Assembly (NCBI GenBank): GCA_963814975.1
Contig: CAWFFB010000027.1
Coordinates: 1 to 64,000 of the forward strand
DNA length: 64,000 nucleotides
Direction: 5' to 3'
DNA from: CAVUXJ01 sp963814975
GTDB taxonomy: Bacteria; Acidobacteriota; Vicinamibacteria; Vicinamibacterales; CAVVIG01
How positions within the stretch are numbered: position 1 is the first letter of the stretch; each line of letters begins with the position of its first letter. The notes beneath the pieces were generated by a model. The model searched no databases. It saw nothing but the letters and a program-made list of their open reading frames with translations, and was not told the DNA's origin. Below are positions 9,992-21,045 of this stretch, piece by piece. A program made the position numbers and the translations under genes.

Positions 9992-11564
9992 ATGGCGAGA
10001 CGACGCACCTTGCCGGCGTCCGGTGATGGGTCTAAGCTGCCGATGATGGTCGGCGCGGTGATCTACGTGCGCGTGAGCACGAAGGAGCAGACCGAGAATC
10101 TCAGCCTGCCCACACAACTTCGCGCGTGCGAGGAGTACTGCCGCAGGGAGGGTTACGAGATTCTCGAGCGGTTCAGGGAAGAAGGCGAGAGCGCAAAGAC
10201 CGCCGACCGTCCTCAGCTGCAGCGGCTCCTCAAGTACTGCCGGACGCACAAGGGCAAGGTTCATTTCGTCGTTGTCTTCAACCTCACGCGGTTCGCGCGC
10301 GAAAAGTACGACCACTTCGCGCTCCGGTCGCATCTGAAATCGCTCGGCATCTCCTTGCGATCGGCGACTGAACCTATCGACGACACATCCACTGGCAAGT
10401 TGATGGAGGGCGTACTCGCGTCCTTCGCACAGTTCGACAACGACGTGCGGTCGGATCGCACCCGCGCGGGGATGAAGGCCGCTCTTGAACTGGGACGATG
10501 GACGTTCCTCGCCCCCATCGGCTACATCAACGTTCCAAGGACGTACGGCAAGAGCCTCATACCGGACCCCGAGCGAGCTCCGGTTGTCCAGCAGATTTTC
10601 CGCGACTTCGCCACCGGACGATTTACGAAGCAAGAGCTGTTGGACGAAATGACCCGTCGAGGGCTGAAGACGCGAAAGGGCCTGCCGGTCAGTTCTCAGG
10701 CGTTCGGCACCATGCTGCAGAACAAGCTGTACGTCGGCATCGTGGACGCGCCCGGCTACGGCGTCGTCGGAAAGCGTGGAGACTTCGATCCTCTGATTCC
10801 CGACGACGTGTTCTATCGAGTTCAGGCGATCCTGGCAGGACGAGTGCACACGACTGGCCCACACCAGCGCCGTCGGCCTGAGTTCCCGCTTACGGGCGTT
10901 CATCAAGTGTGCTGCGTGCGGACGCGGTGTCACGGCGAGCTGGTCGAAGGGACGCAGCGCTCGATACGCGTACTACCACTGCCTGCCACCTTGCCGGGCA
11001 GTGAATATCACGAAGGCGAGACTCGAAGGGCTGTTCGTGGACGAGTTGGAGCGATTCCAGCCGACGCCGGGTTACATGCGGCTCCTCAAGGAATCAGTGC
11101 TGCGCGTATGGCACGACCGCAAGGCGTCGGTCAAGAACGAGGTGGCGAGCGCTGAGCATCGAGCGAAAGCGATCCAGCAGAAACTCGATCGCCTCGATGA
11201 CGCGTTCATCTACAAGGAGTCGATCGACCTCGGCACGTACGAACGACAACGCGATCGGCTTCGCGAGGAACTGACGCTGGTCGAGATTGACCGGCACGGT
11301 TCCAAGGTCGAGGAGTTCGACGTCGAGGGCATCCTGAACTTCGCGGAGCGGGTGCTACCGCGTGCCTCGGATCTCTGGATCCAGGCGTCGTTGGAGCAGC
11401 GGCAGCGGCTTCAGCGACTGTTTTTTCCGGAAGGCGTGGCGTTCAGCGGAAAAGCATTCGATCGAACCGTCGTAACGTCTTCTCTCTTCGAGTACTTACG
11501 GCCGCTTGACGGGTCGAATGAAAATTTGGTGGACCAGACCGGGATCGAACCGGTGACCTCATGA
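9992..11564 (+). CDS. Large serine recombinase / integrase (one frame break)
   Basis: About 524 residues. The N-terminal resolvase domain carries the nucleophilic Ser in AVIYVRVSTKEQTENLS and the helix region DNDVRSDRTRAGMKAAL; a 'recombinase' domain follows, then a zinc ribbon (IKCAACGRGV ... YYHCLPPC) and a coiled coil. The frame breaks at about 10885-10893, where one extra base separates ...RPEFPL from RAFIKCAACG. The start is uncertain: ATG 9992, or ATG 10043 directly before the catalytic domain. The last codons (VDQTGIEPVTS) are read from the 3' half of the opposite-strand tRNA-Ala gene, which marks the attachment site. It presumably integrates and excises the upstream element. Confidence 0.88.
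11527..11564. other. Probable attachment site: recombinase 3' end inside tRNA-Ala
   Basis: The recombinase coding frame and the tRNA 3' half share these 38 bases. Elements that use a tRNA 3' end as attB restore the gene on insertion, leaving the integrase tail encoded by tRNA sequence, as seen here. The second copy (the other att site) was not found in the window. Confidence 0.6.
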
Positions 11565-11602
11565 ATGCCATTCATGCGCGCTCCCAACTGCGCTACTGGC
11601 CC
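11527..11602 (-). tRNA. tRNA-Ala (anticodon GGC)
   Basis: Read on the minus strand it folds as a full cloverleaf: acceptor GGGCCAG/CTGGTCC (one G-U pair), D stem GCGC/GCGC, anticodon stem CATGA/TCATG with loop ATGGCAT, and T stem ACCGG/CCGGT around TTCGATC. The 3' CCA is encoded. The anticodon GGC decodes GCC, a very common alanine codon in this G+C-rich genome. The gene is intact despite overlapping the recombinase tail. Confidence 0.97.
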
Positions 11603-11690
11603 ACGTCAGGTGGTAGGAGCGACTGCGATCGTCCATTGTACGCCGCGGCTGGGGACGGTCAACGCGTGCCGCCAGGGTCGGCTGATGCCG

Positions 11691-12813
11691 TCATTCGGTG
11701 GCCAGCGCGCTGCCTCTCGGCGCGTGGCGGCTGACGCCGTCATTCGCCGGCTCGAGGTTGGACGCCAGAAACGACCAGACACGGTTCCATGAGTCGCGCT
11801 GTTCGGGTGTGTTCTCGGGCTCCCATGTCGTCGGATTGACGAGGCGGTCGAAGATGTGCCCTCCCGCGGGCTTCTCGTACATCTTCGCTCGCGCGAGGAT
11901 GGGCTGACGCGCGCGCAGCGCGTCCATCAATTGCAGGCCCTCTTCCTTCGTGACGTCGGCGTCATTGGCGGCCAGGTGCACCAGCAAGGGAATCTGCAGC
12001 TTGTCCACCAGGAACACGGGCGACCGTTCACGGTAGATCTGAGGCCGTTCCGAGGGGGGGCCGCCAAACCGGTTCTGCGGGTCGAACAGGCGCCGCTGCT
12101 CCACGCCCTTTGAGGCGAGCCGCTGAAAGAGGTTGGCGACCGGCACGACGGCGACGGCCGCTTTGAACGTCAGCGGGTTCCGGAACACCGACAACAGCGT
12201 GATCATGCCGCCGTGGCTCCACCCGATGATCCCGATACGCGATGGATCCACCTGCGTGTACCGCGTCGCGAGCACGGTGGCCGCCGTCACCACGTCGTCG
12301 ACCTCGGCCCCGCCGTAGTCAATCGCGTCGTAGAACGTCTTGCCGTAGCCGATGCTGCCCTCTATACTCCGGCGCGATGACCACAAACCCCCTGGCCGTC
12401 GCTTCCCGGATGAACGGGATGTAGTGTTCGTACAAGTGGCCGCGAATGTTCTCGTGAACCCACACAATCGCCGGATGTGCTCTGGCGCCTCGCTGGGTCA
12501 GCGGTTGAAACACGAACGCCGGGATATCGAGGTCGCCCACGCTGCTTCGGTAGGCGATCTTCGTCATCTGCATGTGTCCCACGCTGGCCGCGCGCCAGAC
12601 GCGATCGGTCTCGGCTTGCTCCTGCAGCATCCGAGCAAAGCTTGGCGGCTGCGTCTGGGACGGCTCAGCTTGGGCCTGGAGTCGATTTTGTTCCGGAAAT
12701 AGCGTGCGGAGGCTGGTCGGAAACCCGACGCCGCCGATGCAGATGCCCAAGGTGAGAACGGCGGCGGCTGCCGTCCCCGGGCCACCAACGAAGCGACTGC
12801 TGGCCATAGCCAC
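11691..12813 (-). CDS. Secreted S9-type / dienelactone-hydrolase-like alpha/beta hydrolase (one frame break)
   Basis: About 374 residues. An N-terminal hydrophobic segment (AAAAVLTLGICIGGVGF) suggests export or a membrane anchor. The alpha/beta hydrolase fold follows: nucleophile elbow GWSHGG, acid in the LAANDADV loop and catalytic His in PAGGHIFDRL, the usual Ser-Asp-His order of prolyl-oligopeptidase-type enzymes. The frame breaks at 12356-12362, where VIAPEYRG continues in the next frame as SIGYGKTFYDAIDYGG; a single extra C explains it. It lies seven bases after the small gene 12820-13050, so they form an operon. The substrate is unknown: a peptidase or an esterase. Confidence 0.82.
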
Positions 12814-12819
12814 CCGATT

Positions 12820-13050
12820 TTACACGCGACGCACCCCATAAGACGCTTGAGCGTGCGCGCGGGTCAGCCACTGTCGCAACCGGTCTGCCGCTTCGTCTGG
12901 CGTCGGTCCGTAAAACGGCATCAGGGCGGTCGGCACCCCCGGAATGCGAACGATGCAGGCGCGCCAACGATCCTGCGCGACGGCGGCGACCTCGAACAGG
13001 TATGGCTGTCCGAAAATGGATTCCTGAAAACGATGCATAGCAGTGTTCAC
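12820..13050 (-). CDS. Small hypothetical protein
   Basis: A 76-residue protein with aromatic- and Pro-rich strands (FGQPYLFEVAAVAQ, RIPGVPTALMPFYG) and a C-terminal helix (PDEAADRLRQWLTRAHAQ). The pattern of short beta-hairpins followed by a 'D-E-A-A-x-R' helix resembles the small protein at 23332-23508, so both may belong to one unnamed small family. It is the first gene of an operon with the hydrolase. The function is not known. Confidence 0.6.
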   Translation of the reverse strand: MNTAMHRFQESIFGQPYLFEVAAVAQDRWRACIVRIPGVPTALMPFYGPTPDEAADRLRQWLTRAHAQASYGVRRV

Positions 13051-13279
13051 GGCGGTGTGTTCTGGGAGCGAGGCTGAATTGTACGCACGCAGCCGCCGCG
13101 ATCAAGCGAAGCCATTGACGAAGGTGCCGCCGCGATCCTGTCGCGCGCGAGTTTGTGCGACATCATCTTGAAAAAAAATTTCGCTCGACAGGCCGTCAAC
13201 AGCAAATGCACTGTTCGTGCACAGGTTTTCCACAGAAGCAGCTCGCGGCTCCTCAACGAATCGATCCTGACCGACATGT

Positions 13280-13394
13280 TGAGAGCCGCGAGCTGAGAGC
13301 TGAAAGCCGAGAGGCGAGAGAGCAGAGAGCCGCAACCCGAGAGCCGCAAGCTGAGAGCTGAGAAGCCGAGAGCCGAGAGCCGAGAGCTGTAAGC
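13280..13394. repeat. Degenerate heptamer tandem repeat (GAGAGCC/GAGAGCT)
   Basis: About sixteen imperfect copies of a seven-base purine-rich unit, GAGAGCC or GAGAGCT, run through the intergenic region. The rest of the 13051-13450 gap holds no gene, only the promoter at 13399-13426. A similar seven-base periodicity (TCTCAAG) occurs inside the helicase gene at 17879-17990. Confidence 0.8.
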
Positions 13395-13398
13395 TCAA

Positions 13399-13426
13399 TT
13401 GAAACCTTGGCTTGACGGCGTATGAT
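13399..13426 (+). promoter_or_regulatory. Sigma-70-type promoter
   Basis: TTGAAA (13399-13404) and TATGAT (13421-13426) are separated by 16 bases. Transcription would begin near 13433, about 18 bases before the ATG at 13451. It lies directly after the heptamer repeat and likely drives the 13451-20824 gene run. Confidence 0.6.
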
Positions 13427-13450
13427 GCCGACACTACCCTTGAAATTCAA

Positions 13451-14861
13451 ATGAGAGGATCCAGGTTCGCGGCCGCCCTCGTGTGTCTGTCAGTGACGAT
13501 CACCGTTCAGCCACGTGCTTCCGACGATCTGGCCGCGACCTTGGATGGCGCGACGATTTTTCGCGTGTTTCTTGAAGGACGGCACCTCGCTCCTCAGCTA
13601 CGGCGAGCTGGCGCGGGTCGACAATCGGGTCGTCTTTTCGATGCCGACCTCCGCGTCCGCCGCCAATCCGTCGCTGCATCTCGTGAATATCACGGCCGAC
13701 CATGTCGACTGGGAACGGACGACCCGCTACGCCGAGTCGGTTCGCGCGACGCATTACCTGGCGACCATGGCCGACAGCCATTACGCCATGCTCACGGTGG
13801 AGATCGGCCAGACGCTCAACGATCTCTCGCTCACCAGCGATCCTGCCAAGCGGCTGGAAATCGTCGAACGGGCCAGGAAGGTTCTTGCCGACTGGCCCGC
13901 CGCCCATTTCAACTACAAGCAGGCGGAAATCAGTCAGATGCTGTCGACGCTCGACGAAGCCATCGCCGAGCTCCGGGTCAGGGCCGGAGTCGAGCGGTTC
14001 GACCTGAGCTTCGTGGCGTCGTCGCAGATGCTTCCGGCGCGGGAGCCGCTGCTCCCGCGGCCGACTCCCAAGGAAGCGATCGAGCAGGTGCTGACTGCCG
14101 CGCGATTGTCCGACTCGCCCTCCGAGCGCGTGTCGTTGATGGCGGTCGCCCTGGCGGGCATCGATCGGGACGCAGACCTCTTGCCGGGCGACTGGCGGAC
14201 GATCACCCGGAACGCGGCCAGGGCAAGCATCGTCGCCGAGCTTGAAACCGATCGCATATACCAGGCCTTGACCGCGCAGATGCTGCGGCTGGCCACGGTG
14301 CGGGCGCGAGCCGCCGATGTGCGCGGCATCGAACGCCTGCTCGCCCAGGTGGAGTGGCGCGACCGCGAGCTTGGAACGAAGAGGCCCGAGGCGGTCAATG
14401 CGCTCGTCGCGGCGGTCGAAGCCGAGCTCGACGCCGCGCGCCGGCTACGCCTGGAACGCGACCGGTGGCTCCTGCGGCTTGCGGATTTCCAGAGCTATCA
14501 AGCGTCGATCGGCACGCCGGTCAGACGGCTCGACGCACTGAAGCTCGCGCTCGAGGATATCAAGGCGCTGGCCGGATCGACGCCTTCCGCTCTCGGATCG
14601 GTTCAGCAGATCGCAGCACAGTTCTTGAAAACCATGTCGGAAATCGTGCCTCCCGAGGAATTTCGAGCCGCCCACGACTTGCTGATCAGCGCGGCGCAGC
14701 TTGCCGATAGCGCCGCGCGCATCCGGCGCGAGGCCATCATCTTCGGCAACATGGCTCGCGCGTGGGATGCGTCCGCGGCAGCGGCGGGCGCGCTGATGCT
14801 GACGTCGCGCGCTCGAACAGAGATGCAGACGCTGCTTCGCCTTCCTCAGTTGTCACGGTGA
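13451..14861 (+). CDS. Exported hypothetical protein, helix-rich (one frame break)
   Basis: About 470 residues. A signal peptide (FAAALVCLSVTITVQPRAS) precedes a short beta region (FLKDGTSLLSYGELARVDNR) and a long series of alpha-helices with no known domain. The frame breaks within about 13555-13577, in or near a run of five T; deleting one base restores ...DGATIF into the KDGTSLLSYG frame. The stop overlaps the GTG start of the AddB-like gene, so translation is coupled, although a periplasmic protein beside a recombination nuclease has no obvious shared function. I do not recognise a family. Confidence 0.7.
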
Positions 14862-17840
14862 TCACGTCCCGTCTGACGCGGCTCATTCGCGTTCCCGACC
14901 TGCACACGTTCCGCCGCATTCTCTCGATGGTCTGGGAGGCGCGTGCCGGCGCCGGTCCGGAGCCGCCGCTCGTCATCGTACCCACGCAGGGAGCAGCACG
15001 CCAGCTGCGCCGGACCCTTGAACGGGCGGGCTCGTCTCTTGGGGAAGAGGCTCGCGCCAACCTGGTCACGCGCGATCAGTTCTATGAACGTCTTCACGCC
15101 CGGTTGCCGCAGCCCGCCGAGGCGGCTGACGCTGTTCGAGCGCGAGGCCATCGCGCAAGCCGCAGCGGTCGAGGCGTCCGTCGGCGCAGGCCCGAACTCG
15201 CCGACGGCTGAAACTTCGGCGGAGCGCACTTCCACCGGCCACGCGACGGGGGTGCCGTTTCAGCTTCGTCCAGGGCTGGTGGCGGAGATTCTGCGCTTTT
15301 ACGATCAGCTGCGACGCCAGTCCCAGCAAATCCGGCGCTTCGCGGAGCTGATTGAACAGGCGGTCGGCGCGGCGTCACCAGTCGATCTTGGCGTCGAACG
15401 GATTCTGCAGCAGACTCGGTTTCTCGCCTCGACCTTTCGCGCGTACGAGCGCCGGGTCTTCGAGGCGCATGCGTGCGATGAGCACGCGCTTCGCGAGCAT
15501 CTGATCGCCCAGCCCATCGACCCTCCTCCCCGACACATCATTGTCACCATTCAAGACTGGATTGCGGACCCGGACGGGCTGTTCGCCGCCGATTTCGACC
15601 TGCTGGCCCGCTTGCCTGGCGTTGAAGCCATCGACATTGTCTGCACGGAAGCGCTCCTCGGGTCCGGGTTTCACGAGCGACTGCACAACTGGTGGCCAGG
15701 GCTCGACGAGGCGAGCGGCGCCGACATCGCCGGACGGCTGCCCGAGATCAGGCCCGTACTTCTCGCACCTGCAGGCGCGGAACCGGATCGACCGTGGTTC
15801 ACGCTGCGCGATCGCGAGGAGGAACTGCTCTCGATTGCCGGACAGATTCAGGCGCTCAACAGCGCAGCACTCGACCGCCAGGCGGTCGTGTACAAGCGGC
15901 CGTTGCCGTATCTGTATCTTGCCCCCGAGACGTTTGGTGCGGTCGCGATCCCATATCAGACCTCCGATGCGCTACCGCTCGCAGCCGAGCCGACGGCCGC
16001 GGCCCTCGACCTGATCCTCGATCTCGTCGAGACGAACTTCTCTCGCGATGCACTCATCGCCCTGCTTCGGTCGCCGCACTACGGCTTCGAGACCAAGACG
16101 GGAACCCTCACCCGCGAGCAGGTCAGCGCGCTGGATCGCGGATTGAGCGACGCCCGGTATCTGGGCGAACTGCCACGCCTCGAAGATCTGGCTTCCAGGT
16201 GGACGGTTGCCGAGGCTCTTCCCGCGCTCGAGCTCGGGCTTGAAGCCGCTCGCGAGCTTGCGCCGCTTCTTGAACCGGCGCCCGCGTCGGCCCAGATTCG
16301 TCGGGTGCTCGCGTTCATCAGCCTCCACGCGCGAGCTCTGGAGCCCGGCGATCCGTTCGAGCCGCGGGCGCGGCGCGCGCGCGCAGCTGTCGCTGCAGTC
16401 CTCGGTGCGCTCGCTCTTGCGCGCGAGGCGCATCACGACGCGATGTGGAACATCTCCGATCTGTCGGCCGCCGTGCGGCGCTGGATCCAGGAGGAGACCT
16501 TCGTTCCTGCGTCGAGCGAGGGCGGCATCCATTTGATTGACGATCAAGCGTCCCGGTTTGGGGAGTTCGAGAGCCTGTCGCTCGTCGGTCTCGTCGAAAG
16601 CGACTGGCCCGAACGGCCGCACCGCAATATCTTCTACTCGCCGAGCCTGCTGAAAAGTCTCGGATGGCCGACGGAAAAGGATCGCCGTGCGGCCGCGGAC
16701 GCGCGGTTTCTCGATCTGCTCGCCTCGGCCTCGCGCGACGTGAGGGTCTCCACCATCACCCTCGACGACGAGGCGCTGGTCATGCCATCTAGCCAGCTCG
16801 ACGAGATCCCGAGGGCTCGACTATCGACACTGGTTCCGCCCGCTGACCAGCCGGAGAGCCCCTTCTCGCGCGTGGCGATCGACGAGATGCTCGCCGGGGC
16901 GCCGCGGTCCGATGCGTATGAGGACCGCTGGGCGGCAGGAAGACGCGAGCGGGCGCCCGCTGATTCGCCCGAATTCCACGGAAGCGTCGGCCCGCAGGAT
17001 CCCCGCACGTGGTCGGTGAGTGCTCTCGAGACGTACCTCGGGTGTCCGTTCAAATTCTTCGCGCAGCACATGCTGCGTCTCGATGAAGAGCCGGACGACG
17101 AGGAAGTCATCGATCCGCGGCGTCAGGGCCAATTGCTCCATGATGTGTTCGAAGCGTTCTTCGACCAGTGGCAAATGGCCGGACGGGGCGCCATCACTCC
17201 AGGCAATCTGGACGACGCTCGCACGATGTTCACCGCGACCGTCGACCATATCCTCGAGCGGTTGCCGGACGCGGAGGCGGGGCTCGAGAGAACCCGGCTT
17301 CTCGGATCGTCGGCGGCGGCCGGGCTCGGCGAGGCAGTGCTGCGAATGGAGGCAGAGCGTCCCGTGGCCGTGGTCGAACGGCTTCTGGAACACCGCCTCG
17401 AAGGCGCATTTTCGATTGCCACCGCCTCGGGTCCACGCGTCGTCGCCATTCGCGGCAAGGCCGATCGGTTGGATCTGCTCGAGGACGGCACGTTCCGGCT
17501 GATCGACTACAAGCTCGGGTGGCCGCCCGATCGCGGCCGCGCCTTGCAATTGCCGATCTATGGCATCTGCGCTGAGCAGCGCCTGACCGCCGAACGCGGC
17601 CGCGACTGGCGCCTCGGCGAAGCCGCGTACCTTGCATTCAAGGGTCCGAAACGGGTGGTCCCGCTCTTTGCCACGAGCTCGCAGAGAGACGAAGTCCTGG
17701 CCAAAGCGCAGCAGCGGCTCGCCGATACGCTCGACGCGATCGGGCGTGGCGACTTCCCGCCGGCGCCGGACGACGTCTACCGCTGTGAAACATGCAGCTT
17801 CGTGTCGGTGTGCAGGAAGGACTATGTCGGCGATCTCTGA
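14858..17840 (+). CDS. addB: AddB-like PD-(D/E)XK nuclease with iron-sulfur cluster (one frame break)
   Basis: About 994 residues. The N-terminal part is helicase-like with a degenerate ATP site (VPTQGAARQLRRTL). The C-terminal nuclease has GKADRLDLLEDG and FRLIDYKLG, giving the D...D-x-K active site. Four Cys, one in ETYLGCPFKFF and three in RCETCSFVSVC, match the 4Fe-4S staple of AddB. The frame breaks at 15110-15118 (one C missing in a CCC run). The GTG start at 14858 overlaps the upstream stop. With the partner at 17824 it should form a dimer that resects double-strand ends for homologous recombination. The symbol is by architecture, so it is moderate. Confidence 0.8.
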
Positions 17841-20824
17841 GACGCGTCTGCCGTTCGACGACGGGGAGACGACGTCAGGTCTCAAGTCTCAAGTCTCAAG
17901 CCTCAAGCCTGAAGTCTCAAGTCTCACGCCTGCAGCCCCAAGTCTCACAGCCGAAGACTCAATGCTCACATCTCAAGGGGCGAGTCTCCCTGACGATGCG
18001 GCGCGGCAGGACGCCGTCGATCCGTCGCGAAACGTCGTGCTCGAGGCGTCGGCGGGCACCGGCAAGACGCGTGTCCTCGTCGAGCGGTACGTGAATCTGT
18101 TGCGCGCGGGCGTGGACCCGGATCACATTCTCGCGATGACGTTCACCCGAAAGGCCGCGGCCGAGATGCGCGAGCGCATCATCACCCGGCTGCGCGAGGC
18201 CAGCCGGAGCTCGGCGCTCGACCTCGCGCGGTGGCGCGATCTCAAGGATCGCCTCGGCGACATCTCGATCTCCACCATCGACGCCTTCTGCCTGTCGCTG
18301 CTGCGTGAATTCCCGCTCGAGGCCGACGTCGATCCGGGATTCGAGCTCGCGGACGACACCGAGGTGCCCCGCCTCATCAGCGAATCGCTGGACAAGGCGC
18401 TCCGCATCTGCCGGGCGGTCGCGCGCGACGACGAGGCAGTCGCTCTGGTCTTCGCGCAGTTGGGGGAACGGCGTCTTCGTCAGGGATTGACGGCGTTGCT
18501 CGGCCGGCGGCTCGTCGCGCCTCAGGCGCTGCGCCGATACCTGGAGCTGGGACCTCGCGATCTGACCGCCGCCCTCGCATGCCGCCAGGCAGCGGAGCGG
18601 CTTCGCGCGGCGATCATCGGCGTCCGCGGGGGCGTCGAGACGTTTCTCGCCGACGGCCCCGCCCGGCATCCGCAGTTCGCGATGCTGGCCGAAGACCTGC
18701 GGGGTCTGACCGCTGGCGTCATCGATGATGAACTCGACAGCCCGCGCGGTCAGGCCGCATTCCGCGCGTTGACTGATCGGCTGCGCGCCTATTTCCTGAC
18801 GCAGGAAGGCAAGCCGCGGGAGAAGGCCTTTGCGGGAACCGGCTTCAAGGCCGCCGACTGCGACTCCGACGACGCGTGGAAGCGGCATCGTGACTCTGCC
18901 GCGGCCCTCGCGCCGGCGATCGGGGAGGGCATCCGCGCCTTTCGCCGCGATCTGAATGTCGTCATGTCCCGAGGGGTGTGGCGAATCTTCGCGGTCGCCC
19001 TCCAGCAGTATCAGCGGACGCTCGAATCGCGTGCGCTGCTGGATTTCTCCGGCGTGCTCGAGCGGGCGGTATCGCTGCTGAAGGACATGGACGAGTTTTC
19101 ACAGAGCCGCTTTCGTCTCGAAGCGCGCTATCGCCACGTCCTCGTGGACGAGTTCCAGGACACGAGCCGCGCGCAATGGGCGCTCGTGTCGCACCTGGTG
19201 AGGAGTTGGAGCGAGGGGCTCGGCGCTGCAGCCGACAGCGTGCCGCCCTCCATCTTCATCGTCGGCGACCGTAAACAGTCGATCTACGGGTTTCGTGACG
19301 CCGACGTCACCGTTCTGGACGAGGCGGCGGCATTCATCGAGGGACTCAGGGCCGACGCGGATCCGCGGCGCGCCATCTCGGTGAGTTTCCGCGCCGTTCC
19401 TGCGCTGCTGGCGTTCGTGAACGACCTGTTCGGGGCGATCGAGAAGGTGCCAGAACGATCCGACGCCTTCCGGTATGAAGGGAGCGACCGTTTTCCAGTC
19501 GGCGGGGTTCAAGTCCGGCTGCCGCCTTCGCGCGTGACGCGCCCTTCGTCGAGCCTCGGCGACCATCCTCCGCCAAGGCGGTCCGCTGAAGCTACAGCGA
19601 CGGCGGAGGCCTTCGGAAAAGGCGTGAAGCCGGACACGACGTCCGGCGGTGACGTCGATACAGCGGTTCAGCCGGATGAGGATCCGCTCGGGCTGATAGT
19701 GGCGGAGACCGCGGGGCAGACGGCCGAGCGCGTCGCCGCCGAGATCGTTCGCCTGTTCTCGGACACGACTGTGCGCGACCGCGCCACCGGGATCCGCCGG
19801 TCGGTGCAGCCGTCGGATGTCGCCATTCTCTTCCGGTCGCGCGACAGCCACCGTGAGTTTGAGAAGGCACTCGAACGGCGCGGTGTGTCCACATACGTCT
19901 ACAAAGGTCTCGGCTTCTTCGAGGCTGACGAGGTGCAGGACGGGGTGGCGCTGCTGCGCTATCTGGCAGATCCAACGTCCAATCTTCGCGCCGCGGCGCT
20001 CCTCCGATCGCGCATCGTGCGACTGTCCGACGGCGCGATTAGCAGCCTGGCGCCGGCGATCGCCGGGGCGCTGACCGACTTGGATCCGCCGCCTGCGCTG
20101 AGCCGCATGGGCGACGATGACCGGCGCGTACTGGAACGGCTCCGCGCGGCGGTACCACGCTGGCTCGCATCCGTGGATCGGATGACGCCGACCGAACTGT
20201 TCGGCGCGCTCCTCGCCGAAACGGCATATCGGTTGGAGATGGGGGGCGCGCGGGGGCCGCAGGCGCGCGAGAACCTCAAGAAGCTGCGGGGGATGGTGGC
20301 GCGCTTCCAGAACCGCGGTTACGCGACGATGGCGCGTGTCGCCGACCATCTCGAGCAGCTGGCGGTCGGGGACGAGTCCAACGCCGCGCTTGACGCTCGC
20401 GACTCGGTCAGCTTGATGACCGTGCACGCGGCAAAAGGTCTCGAGTTCCCAATCGTATTCCTCGTCAACTTCGGGCGAGGCACGGGTGGGGCACGCGCGC
20501 CCATCCGGGTAAGCGCGGGACCGGCGGGAGAAGCGTCGGTCGCGATCGCCGATTTCCAGTCGGAGGCCGACGAGGACGCTCAGGCGCGCGACCGCGAGGA
20601 AACCAAGCGGCTGCTTTACGTGGCGCTCACACGCGCGCGCGATCGCCTCTACCTGTCGACGCCGGTACAGGACGAGGTGTGTCGGATGGGCCGGGGCAGC
20701 TTGGGTGAAGTACTGCCGCCATCGTTCAGGGCGGTTCTGGTCGCCGCCGCGGCAGTGACCGATCGGCCGAAGGTCACTCACCTGGGCCGGTCCCAGCGGC
20801 ACCGAGCATCGCTTCGCGGTTTAG
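17824..20824 (+). CDS. addA: AddA/RecB-like UvrD-family helicase, C-terminally short (one frame break)
   Basis: About 1,000 residues, overlapping the AddB-like gene by 17 bases. Superfamily-1 motifs appear in order: EASAGTGKTRVLVERY, TFTRKAAAEMRER, VDEFQDTSRAQW, GDRKQSIYGFRDADV, VHAAKGLEFPIVFLVNF and YVALTRARDRLYLS. AddA normally continues with a PD-(D/E)XK nuclease; here the frame (after a one-base break near 20775-20782) ends in ...GTEHRFAV at a TAG that is the first triplet of the long hairpin repeat. The nuclease domain is therefore absent, perhaps removed by repeat or IS insertion. A Ser/Leu-rich repetitive linker lies at residues ~19-55. Confidence 0.82.
17879..17990. repeat. In-frame heptamer repeat (TCTCAAG-like)
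   Basis: Imperfect copies of TCTCAAG or CTCAAGT lie within the N-terminal codons of the helicase gene and encode a Ser/Leu-rich linker (SSLKPEVSSLTPAAP). The stretch begins ~55 bases after the start codon and ends before the Walker A motif, so it does not disturb the fold. Confidence 0.75.
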
Positions 20825-20985
20825 TGGCCTGTATCCGCTGATCGAGTACCAGCTTCCGGGCGGGGCATCCCGGCTGGCGGCGTTGCTCCTCCCTTACATA
20901 CTCCCGGTATGCTCGGTCGTCGCGCCTTGCCATCCGGGCGCCGCGCTCCGGAATCTGGTAGTTGTTCAGCGGATACAGGCCACTA
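20822..20985. repeat. Long-hairpin repeat element, copy 1
   Basis: The 20-base arms 20822-20841 and 20966-20985 are perfect reverse complements. Inner segments also pair (TACCAG with CTGGTA; a CATAC/GTATG stem at the centre), so the whole 164 bases fold as one hairpin. Its core (GGGGCATCCCGGCTGGC ... GTCGTCGCGCCTTGCC) recurs at 53974-54127. The first three bases are the helicase stop codon. Candidates are a MITE-like element or a terminator-type repeat. Confidence 0.8.
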
Positions 20986-21045
20986 GGAGGCCGCGGAAAA
21001 ACGGCTCTTTATAAGGGATCGACAGCGCGTTGATCCCGTACTACC

